Shown: piece by piece, positions 7,209 through 12,335 of the stretch
Layout: the number at the start of each line of letters is the position of its first letter
Position numbering within the stretch: the stretch's first letter is position 1
NCBI GenBank assembly: GCA_026394025.1
Contig: JAPKZC010000053.1
Location: 1-12,335, forward strand
Source: Candidatus Solibacter sp.
GTDB taxonomy: Bacteria > Acidobacteriota > Terriglobia > Bryobacterales > Bryobacteraceae
Direction: 5' to 3'
DNA: 12,335 nucleotides
The notes under the pieces: model-generated
What the model was told of the DNA's origin: nothing
Seen by the model: only the letters and a program-made list of their open reading frames with translations
The model's database searches: none
Position numbers and translations under genes: made by a program

Positions 7209-7714
7209 CGCACCACCTCCGCTACCGGCTTCATGCGCCTGGCAGTATTCCTCTTCTTGGATGCGGCGGCGAGCACGGCTTCCACGGGTTTGCGGTACCC
7301 GGTGCAGCGGCACAGGTGCCCGGCCAGCATTTCCCGCACCTCCTCCTCCGTCGGGTCGGGGCGTCGCTCCAGCAGGGCCTTGGCGCTGAGCACCATGCCG
7401 CCGGTGCAGAAGCCGCACTGCACCGCGCCATGGTCCAGGAACGCTTCCTGCATTGGATCGAGCTTGCCGCCGTCGGCGACGCCTTCAATGGTGAGGATCT
7501 GGCGCCCTTCGGCTTGCGCGGCAAACATCAGGCAGGAGTTGATGGGCATTCCGTCCAGCAAAACCGCGCAGGCCCCGCATTCGCCCTTCTCGCAGCCGCG
7601 CTTGACGCCGAAATAGCCTTGACGGCGCAACACGTCGAGCAGTAGTTCGCCGGGAGCGATGGTCCAATTCAGCGACTCACCGTTCACCGTGAGATGCAGT
7701 TCCATGTTTTTCAT
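7205..7714 (-). CDS. xdhC: Xanthine dehydrogenase family [2Fe-2S] subunit
   Basis: This is the small iron-sulfur subunit, 169 residues, that carries electrons from the molybdenum site to the FAD subunit. The N-terminal plant-ferredoxin-like cluster has C41, C46, C49 and C61 in GCEKGECGACAVLLDG plus NSCLMFA. The C-terminal four-helix cluster has C100 and C103 in VQCGFCTGGM and C135 and C137 in GHLCRCTGYRKPVEAV. All eight ligands are present and the length is normal. ATG 7714 is preferred because it forms an ATGA overlap with the xdhB stop (7711-7714). A second Met at residue 4 is possible; the open frame further upstream only adds nine unlikely residues. The last 15 residues are Lys/Arg-rich. 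Confidence 0.92.
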   Translation of the reverse strand: MKNMELHLTVNGESLNWTIAPGELLLDVLRRQGYFGVKRGCEKGECGACAVLLDGMPINSCLMFAAQAEGRQILTIEGVADGGKLDPMQEAFLDHGAVQCGFCTGGMVLSAKALLERRPDPTEEEVREMLAGHLCRCTGYRKPVEAVLAAASKKRNTARRMKPVAEVVR

Positions 7715-8580
7715 AGCGAACACCCCACATGAGCCGAGCATTCTTCGAGGGCCCGCCGGGTGAGTACGGAACTGATCTCCCGGCGATATTCCGCAGAGGC
7801 GCGAGCGTCGGAAATGGGGCTAACTTCGCGCGCCACTTCCGCACCGATTTCCGCCAACAGGGCTTGATCCAGGATGCGGCCCTTCATGCGCTGCTCCGCG
7901 CCAGAGGCACGCATCGGAGCGGGCGCAACCGCACCGAGCGCGATCCGCGCCCACTTCACACGGCCCCTGGAATCCAGTTGCAGCCCCGCCGCCACATTTA
8001 CCAGCGAGATATCCACCGCCGTGCGGCCCAACTTCTGGAAGGACCAACGGCAGCCTTTGCCATTCGGCGGCTCGGGGACCACAACCTCCACCAGCAGCGA
8101 CCTGGCATGCCGTTTTGTCCGCGCGCCGGCCAGATACTCCGCGAGCGGTAGTTTGTGGCGAGAGCGCGCATTGACCATTACCACGGAGGCGTCCAGCACG
8201 AGCAGCGGTGTCGCCATGTCGGCGGCCGGCGACCCGTTTGCCATATTGCCGCCGAGGGTGGCCAGATTGCGAACCAGCGCGGACCCACACCACCGCGCCG
8301 CCCTTGACAGAAGTCCGCCGGCCAGGGCCTGCATCGCATCCGATGCTTCGAGTTCGGCCATCGTGGTGGTGGCCCCAATCACGGAGGCCGTGCCTCTGCG
8401 GCGGATGTAACTCAAGCCCGCGTGGGTGATATCGATCAGGTACCGGACCGAATCATCGCCCTCCACCACCACGTCCGTGCCGCCTGCCACGACTCGCGCC
8501 TGGCCCTTGCCGCTCTGGAGCAATCGAAGTGCTTCGCGGACATTGGCGGGCCGATAAAAAGCTTCGACCTTATCGAACAT
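7711..8580 (-). CDS. xdhB: Xanthine dehydrogenase family FAD-binding subunit
   Basis: This is the flavin subunit, 289 residues, which accepts electrons from the [2Fe-2S] clusters and passes them to NAD+ or another acceptor. FAD-binding motifs are VVAGGTDVVVE (30-40) and NLATLGGNMANGSPAADM (105-122), the PCMH-type fold; the CO-dehydrogenase-flavoprotein C-terminal domain follows (about 175-280). The ATG at 8580 is chosen because family similarity begins at MFDKVEAFYRP. A TTG ten codons further up (8610) is possible. No clear Shine-Dalgarno sequence precedes ATG 8580, but a GC-rich hairpin (ggccg-ttac-cggcc, 8590-8603) lies in the leader. It is the first gene of the operon and lies about 70 bases downstream of a good promoter. 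Confidence 0.9.
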   Translation of the reverse strand: MFDKVEAFYRPANVREALRLLQSGKGQARVVAGGTDVVVEGDDSVRYLIDITHAGLSYIRRRGTASVIGATTTMAELEASDAMQALAGGLLSRAARWCGSALVRNLATLGGNMANGSPAADMATPLLVLDASVVMVNARSRHKLPLAEYLAGARTKRHARSLLVEVVVPEPPNGKGCRWSFQKLGRTAVDISLVNVAAGLQLDSRGRVKWARIALGAVAPAPMRASGAEQRMKGRILDQALLAEIGAEVAREVSPISDARASAEYRREISSVLTRRALEECSAHVGCSL

Positions 8581-8879
8581 AATTTGCGAGGCCGTTACCG
8601 GCCGCCTCAATTTGCCCAGGGTGCGAACGGCACCGCAGGCTGACCAGAATATAACAGGGATACCGATCCGTTACAACGATATCGGCGTCCGGGCGGTGGC
8701 GGCTGCGAGGGCGTACAACGTGGGCCATGCTGCAAGGCGGCGATGGCGTGAAGAGCGGCAAGGGCCGCGCCATCCTGCCAGGATTGTCTGACCCACAACC
8801 CTGCTGCGCGCACACTAATGAAGCTTCCGGAAGTCTGAAACCCATCCGATCTCGTACCCATCTGCATAGGTGAGCTAAC
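8581..8879. other. Divergent intergenic region between xdhB and the TPR gene
   Basis: The 299 bases separate two outward-reading transcription units. The xdhB side carries the promoter at 8648-8676 and a leader hairpin at 8590-8603. The right side holds two short perfect inverted repeats (atcct-gcc-aggat at 8772-8784, and overlapping palindromes gaagcttc and cttccggaag at 8820-8833) upstream of the TPR gene, possible regulator sites. No convincing promoter for the TPR gene and no gene-like open frame stand out; the frames that cross the region have no recognisable protein features. Confidence 0.45.
8648..8676 (-). promoter_or_regulatory. Sigma70-like promoter of the xdh-yge operon
   Basis: On the minus strand TTGTAA (8676-8671) is followed by a 17-base spacer and TATATT (8653-8648), matching the -35 and -10 consensus at 4/6 and 5/6 positions. 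Transcription would start near 8640 and leave a leader of about 60 bases before xdhB. A dyad CCGAT-N13-ATCGG (8663-8667 and 8681-8685) spans the -35 region and could be an operator; that part is weak. It is the only convincing promoter seen for the seven-gene minus-strand chain. Confidence 0.6.
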
Positions 8880-9755
8880 ATGAAGATCGGGCAGGGTGAC
8901 CAGGTGAAAGGCCTCGTTTCGATTCTCGGGTTCGCGTGTCTGGCATGGGCCTCGGGGCCGGAGTTGGAACGTGCGCACAAGCTGTACAATCTCACTGAGT
9001 TCCAGCGATCTCTTGCGGTATTGCAGGCAATCCCGAACAAGGACGCCGCAGTGTACGAGTTGATGGGGCGCAACTACTACGGGCAGGGCGAGTTCAAGAA
9101 GTCAACCGAGGTGCTGGAGAAGGCGGTGGGTTTGCAGCCGGGCAATTCCGACTTCCACCTGTGGCTGGGGCGTGCCTACGGACGGCGCGCCGAGACTTCC
9201 AGCATGGTTACGGCGCCGGGCCTGGCCAGCAAGGCACGCCAGTGTTTCGAGAAAGCGGTGCAATTAAGCCCTGATAATTTAGAGGCGCAGAGCGATCTCC
9301 TCGAATATTACCTGGAGGCTCCCGGTTTTCTGGGTGGCGGCTTCGACAAGGCGTCGGCTACAGCCGCTCAAATTGCGCGCATCAACCCCGCCGAGGGGCA
9401 TTGGGCACAGGCCAAACTAGCCGAGAAGCGCAAGGAATTCTCCAAAGCCGAGGCGCAATTGCAGCGGGCCGTGGAGATGGCCCCTCACCAGGTCGGACGG
9501 CTTATCGATCTCGCCCACCTGTTAGCGAAGCAGGGCCGTTACCAGGATGCCGAGCGGAGTCTGGCGAAGGCGGAGCAGATTGCGCCCAACAGTCCGAAGC
9601 TGATGTTCGCGAGGGCGAGTCTATACATCAAAAGCAAGCGGAATCTTCATGTTGCGCGCGAACTCCTGGAGCGATACCTGGGCAGTACTCTGACGCCGGA
9701 AGACCCGCCGCGGGCCGACGCCGAGAAGCTGCTTAAGCAGGTGCAGGGCAGCTAA
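8880..9755 (+). CDS. Exported tetratricopeptide-repeat protein
   Basis: This 291-residue protein starts with a short basic segment and a hydrophobic stretch (GLVSILGFACLAWA, 11-24) that looks like a signal peptide cut near residue 24-26; the cysteine at 20 is not in a canonical lipobox. The mature part is almost all TPR-like helix pairs: about 56-89, 90-133, 137-170, 173-204, 205-238 and 239-272, with repeat hallmarks such as YYGQGEFKKSTEVLEKAV and LLAKQGRYQDAERSLAKA. Such proteins scaffold protein complexes in the periplasm; no specific partner can be named. ATG 8880 follows an AGGTGAG ribosome site with 5-base spacing. The stop lies 9 bases before the ABC permease gene, so the two are probably co-transcribed. 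Confidence 0.8.
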   Translation: MKIGQGDQVKGLVSILGFACLAWASGPELERAHKLYNLTEFQRSLAVLQAIPNKDAAVYELMGRNYYGQGEFKKSTEVLEKAVGLQPGNSDFHLWLGRAYGRRAETSSMVTAPGLASKARQCFEKAVQLSPDNLEAQSDLLEYYLEAPGFLGGGFDKASATAAQIARINPAEGHWAQAKLAEKRKEFSKAEAQLQRAVEMAPHQVGRLIDLAHLLAKQGRYQDAERSLAKAEQIAPNSPKLMFARASLYIKSKRNLHVARELLERYLGSTLTPEDPPRADAEKLLKQVQGS

Positions 9756-9764
9756 GCCCGGCCC

Positions 9765-10964
9765 ATGTTACTCGGCGAAGCGGTCCGGTTCAGCTGGCAG
9801 GCGCTTCGCGCCAGTCCCATCCGTTCCCTGCTGACGGGACTGGGCATGACGATCGGCACGGCGTCGGTGATTCTGGTGGTGACCATTTCGCTGACCAGCC
9901 GGGACTACATTCTGGAACAGGTTCAGGGTATCGGGTCGAACATCATTTTTGCGTATTACGCCTCGGCTGGGGGCAGCACGGTGTCGGAGGCGGACTACAT
10001 CAAGATGGCGGACGTACAGGCGATCCGCCAGGAACTAACCTCCGACATCGTGGCAGCGACCGGGGTGATGTCCAATTTCGACCGCATCCTGATCGGCGGC
10101 AAGGAGCAGGACGTCAAGGTGATCGGCACCGACCAGGATTACCAGCCGGTGAGGAATATCGTGATCAGCGGCGGGCGTTTTCTGGACGAGGGCGACGTCA
10201 CGCTGCGCACCAAGGTGGCGCTGCTCACCGACCAGCTTGCCACGCGGATGTTTGGCGGGCGGGCGGCGGCGGTCAGCCAGGTGATCAAGATCTACGGCCT
10301 GGAGTTCACGGTGATCGGCACGTTCCACGAAAAGGTGGAGACTTTCGGGCAGTCGGAAGTGGAGCGGGATACGATACTGATCCCGATTACGGTGCTGCGT
10401 TACTTCACCCCGGAGGAGCGCATTGACCCGCTGTATGTGCAGGTGCGTTCGGCGCAGGAGGTGGACCGGGTGGCAGGGCGGTTGCAGGAGATCCTGGAGG
10501 CGCGGCACCGCCCCGGGGCGCGGTACCGGGTGGACACGCTGACGGCGATCCTGAACGCGGCGAAGAACATCTCGCTGATACTATCGCTGGTGCTGGTGCT
10601 GGTTTCGGCCATCACGCTGCTGATTTCCGGCATCGGGATCATGAACATCATGCTGGTGACGGTGACGGAGCGGACGCGGGAAATCGGGGTGCGGCTGGCG
10701 GTGGGGGCGTCGCCCAAGGAGATTCTGCTGCAATTTCTGACGGAGGCGATACTGGTGAGCCTGTCGGGGGGACTGATGGGCATCCTGGTGGGGGTGGCGA
10801 TTCCGCTGAGCGTGCAGTTGTTCGCCGATATCCGGATCCCGATTTCGCCGGTGGCGATTCTGGTGGCATTCGGCGTCTCCTGCGTGGTGGGCCTGGTGTT
10901 CGGGATGCTGCCGGCGAACCGGGCGGCGCATCTGCACCCTACCGAAGCGCTGCGCTACGAGTAA
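9765..10964 (+). CDS. MacB/FtsX-type ABC transporter permease
   Basis: This 399-residue protein has the MacB topology: one N-terminal membrane helix (about 20-43), a large periplasmic domain (about 44-265), then three C-terminal helices (about 267-295, 325-350 and 360-383). The cytoplasmic loop TERTREIGVRLAVGAS and the C-terminal PTEALRYE tail are family hallmarks. MacB-type permeases do not form a channel for small solutes; they convert ATP use in the cytoplasm into periplasmic work, often with a membrane-fusion protein for export of drugs, toxins or lipoproteins. Here there is no ATP-binding domain in the protein and no ATPase gene in the window, so its partner is elsewhere. No strong ribosome site precedes ATG 9765; coupling to the TPR gene 9 bases upstream is likely. 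Confidence 0.87.
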   Translation: MLLGEAVRFSWQALRASPIRSLLTGLGMTIGTASVILVVTISLTSRDYILEQVQGIGSNIIFAYYASAGGSTVSEADYIKMADVQAIRQELTSDIVAATGVMSNFDRILIGGKEQDVKVIGTDQDYQPVRNIVISGGRFLDEGDVTLRTKVALLTDQLATRMFGGRAAAVSQVIKIYGLEFTVIGTFHEKVETFGQSEVERDTILIPITVLRYFTPEERIDPLYVQVRSAQEVDRVAGRLQEILEARHRPGARYRVDTLTAILNAAKNISLILSLVLVLVSAITLLISGIGIMNIMLVTVTERTREIGVRLAVGASPKEILLQFLTEAILVSLSGGLMGILVGVAIPLSVQLFADIRIPISPVAILVAFGVSCVVGLVFGMLPANRAAHLHPTEALRYE

Positions 10965-10978
10965 GCACGGATGAAGAA

Positions 10979-11010
10979 GGGACAGGCGGACCCAGAGGGT
11001 ACCGCGTCCC
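10979..11010. terminator. Hairpin between convergent genes, candidate bidirectional terminator
   Basis: Between the stops of the permease and the ROK gene, gggac (10979-10983), gcgg (10986-10989) and accc (10990-10993) pair with gggt (10997-11000), ccgc (11002-11005) and gtccc (11006-11010) around an AGA loop. That gives 13 base pairs with small bulges. On the plus strand only a short aattt follows, and on the minus strand a ccttcttcat run follows, so the U-tract is weak. Position and stem strength favour a shared terminator. Confidence 0.5.
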
Positions 11011-11018
11011 GTCCCAAT

Positions 11019-11960
11019 TTATGAGCGGGGAGCCATGGCGAGGCCTGCGGCGCCGATGATTCCCGATTTGTCGGCGACCTGCTGTTCCACAACCGGCACG
11101 TCGCGGCCCAGCAGTCCGCGCGAGCGATTCCAGACTTCTTCCTGGAGCGGGACCAGGAGATCGGCGCCGGCGTCGGCCACGTGGCCACCCAGGATCACGA
11201 TCTCGGGGTCGAAGATGTGGAGCAGTCCGGCCAGGGCGGCGCCGAGTTTGTGGATGGCACGGGAGACAATAGCCACGGCCACGGCGTCGCCTTCGCGCGC
11301 GGCCTGGAAGACGGTGCGGCAAGAGGCCAGTTGGGGCTGCTCGCGGAAGAGCCGGGTGAGCACGGAATCGCAGCCGCGATGCACCGCGGCCCAGGCGTCG
11401 GCCTCAATGGCGCGCGCGGAAAACACCGTCTCCAGGCATCCGCGATTGCCGCACGAGCAGATTGCGCCATACGGGTCTACGGTGAGGTGGCCCATATGGC
11501 CGGCCATGCCGGAGTGACCGCGCAAGAGGCGCCCGTTGACGAGGGCTGCGCCGCCCACACCGTTGCCCAGGGTCAGCATGAGGACGTTGTCCCGCCCGCG
11601 GGCGGCGCCCCACACCATCTCGCCGGAGAGTGCGACGCGCGCGTCGTTATCGGCGAACACGGGCACTTCCAGCGGCAGGCCGACGATATCGGCGATGCGC
11701 AATCCCTGCAAGAAATGAAGTGGGCCGCGCAGGCTTTCGATGCGCGTCGAGTCGGGGTCGATCAAGCCTTTGCATCCCACGCCCACCCCGGATGGAAACT
11801 CCGTGCCCTCCACCAACCAGCCGATGGCTTCCTGCAACGACGGCAAGAAGGTGTCCAGATCCGCTGGAGTCTGGATAGTGCGCGACGCCAGAATCGCGCC
11901 CTCCTGGTCGACCATTCCGGCCCGGATCTGACTACCGCCGATATCGATACCTAAAACCAC
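11019..11960 (-). CDS. ROK-family sugar kinase (glucokinase/N-acetylhexosamine kinase type)
   Basis: ROK kinases phosphorylate glucose, N-acetylmannosamine or related sugars with ATP; some members are repressors, but no N-terminal helix-turn-helix is present here, so a kinase is likely. The 313-residue protein has LGIDIGGSQIRAG (3-15) for phosphate binding, the catalytic aspartate D106 in FADNDARVALSGE, LGNGVGG (131-137), GHMGH (154-158) and the zinc site CSCGNRGCLE (168-177). The residue before MGH is His, where many glucokinases have Glu (E-x-GH); NanK-like proteins, as remembered, also carry AGHxGH, so an N-acetylated amino sugar is possible. GTG 11960 is chosen because family similarity starts there, with GGAGG nine bases upstream; TTG 11963 with six-base spacing is an equal alternative. 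It is convergent with the permease gene and divergent from the gene at the right edge. Confidence 0.88.
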   Translation of the reverse strand: MVLGIDIGGSQIRAGMVDQEGAILASRTIQTPADLDTFLPSLQEAIGWLVEGTEFPSGVGVGCKGLIDPDSTRIESLRGPLHFLQGLRIADIVGLPLEVPVFADNDARVALSGEMVWGAARGRDNVLMLTLGNGVGGAALVNGRLLRGHSGMAGHMGHLTVDPYGAICSCGNRGCLETVFSARAIEADAWAAVHRGCDSVLTRLFREQPQLASCRTVFQAAREGDAVAVAIVSRAIHKLGAALAGLLHIFDPEIVILGGHVADAGADLLVPLQEEVWNRSRGLLGRDVPVVEQQVADKSGIIGAAGLAMAPRS

Positions 11961-11963
11961 CAA

Positions 11964-12218
11964 CAGAAACCTCCAGTCCGCGATATACCGCTTAGACGCC
12001 GGCGCGATTCCCCGCCCAACGGAAACGGCGCGGTTCGCACCACCTCCGCTACATCGATCATCCCATTGTTGAGGCGGCCGTCTCCTACGCAGCGTACCAT
12101 CCCGGGCGCCAGCACGTTGACCCGGATGATGAGAACGGTCCCCAGCACGGTGGCGGCTGACTCCTAATTTAGCGCGCGCATTGCGCCACTGGCGCTGCAA
12201 GTGCGAAACTGGCCTTTC
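11964..12218. other. Intergenic region between the ROK kinase and the right-edge gene
   Basis: The 255 bases separate two divergent genes. The ROK ribosome site GGAGG lies at 11970-11974. No promoter with good spacing was found for either gene. A minus-strand open frame of 65 codons (GTG 12148 to about 11951) encodes a partly hydrophobic peptide with NVLAPGMVRCVGDGRLNNGM, which is not recognised and overlaps the ROK start. It is not called as a gene because it has no ribosome site and no known family, but its composition is more protein-like than the neighbouring frames. Confidence 0.35.
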
Positions 12219-12335
12219 ATGGTCTTCAAGCTGCTGCTGCCGCTCCTCGTGTGCGCGACGCCCGCTTTTTCGCAGAGCAGCAGTTTGCCGGTCAAGGAAA
12301 CCCTTTACTACAGCATCGATTGGCGCCTCTTCACG
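12219..12335 (+). CDS. Exported protein, DUF3108-like N-terminus (partial at right edge)
   Basis: Only 39 codons are in the window. ATG 12219 opens a clear signal peptide, MVFKLLLPLLVCATPAFSQ, with a probable cut after AFS or AFSQ. The mature start, LPVKETLYYSIDWRLF, resembles the first strand of DUF3108 proteins, periplasmic or outer-membrane-linked b-rich proteins of unknown function that often begin E-x-L-x-Y-x-(I/V)-x-W-x-L. No strong ribosome site is seen. The family call rests on about 15 residues and is tentative; the secretion signal is firm. Confidence 0.6.
   Translation, partial: MVFKLLLPLLVCATPAFSQSSSLPVKETLYYSIDWRLFT

Noticed and set aside
7211..7230. Possible strong independent start or promoter inside xdhC
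   Set aside because: GGAGG there is simply the ribosome site of xdhA; no -35/-10 pair with good spacing lies upstream.
6486..7616. A 376-codon plus-strand open frame opposite xdhA and xdhC
   Set aside because: Both minus-strand genes have complete cofactor motifs in these bases; the plus frame shows no known family.
1671..7714. Possible selenocysteine TGA codons at the gene junctions
   Set aside because: Each TGA fits a normal stop overlapping the next ATG, and the proteins end at normal family boundaries. No readthrough need or SECIS-like hairpin was seen.
1..12335. CRISPR array, tRNA, rRNA, transposase or phage integrase
   Set aside because: No regularly spaced repeats, no tRNA-like or rRNA-like stretch and no transposase or integrase motifs were seen on either strand.

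Overview
The window is GC-rich DNA from a Gram-negative-type bacterium. The style points to an Acidobacteriota-like soil organism (exported TPR protein, MacB-type permease, DUF3108-like exported protein, short intergenic 'gcagag' repeats). This taxonomic guess is inference; there is no rRNA or marker gene to settle it.

Left two thirds (about 1-8680, minus strand): one long operon reading right to left, with a good sigma70-like promoter at 8648-8676. The order is xdhB (FAD subunit), xdhC (2x[2Fe-2S] subunit), xdhA (molybdopterin subunit), ygeY (M20 metallohydrolase), ygfK (DHOD-like/ferredoxin protein), ygeW (knotted carbamoyltransferase) and the 5' half of a carbamate kinase gene. Four junctions are 4-nt ATGA overlaps and one is an 8-nt overlap, so the first six genes look translationally coupled. 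The gene set matches the E. coli yge/ygf/xdh region and the anaerobic purine/urate breakdown clusters of gut bacteria. The Xdh complex would hydroxylate a purine or related heterocycle, and YgfK would be a reductive Fe-S enzyme. YgeY would hydrolyse an amide or ureide intermediate. YgeW would release carbamoyl phosphate, from which carbamate kinase makes ATP. ygeX, ssnA and hyuA are not in the window.

Two things in this operon are odd. The carbamate kinase frame passes, without a stop, from a normal kinase N-terminus into sequence that looks like an HlyD/RND membrane-fusion protein and stays open to base 1. YgfK is only 643 residues and lacks the central FAD/NAD(P)H oxidoreductase module of the long E. 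coli form, which gives it a PreA-like layout. It also carries three back-to-back hairpins inside its coding sequence.

Right third (8880-12335): an exported TPR protein and a MacB/FtsX-type ABC permease form a two-gene plus-strand unit. It ends at a hairpin shared with a convergent ROK-family sugar kinase gene on the minus strand. The start of an exported DUF3108-like protein runs off the right edge. These genes have no evident link to the purine operon.
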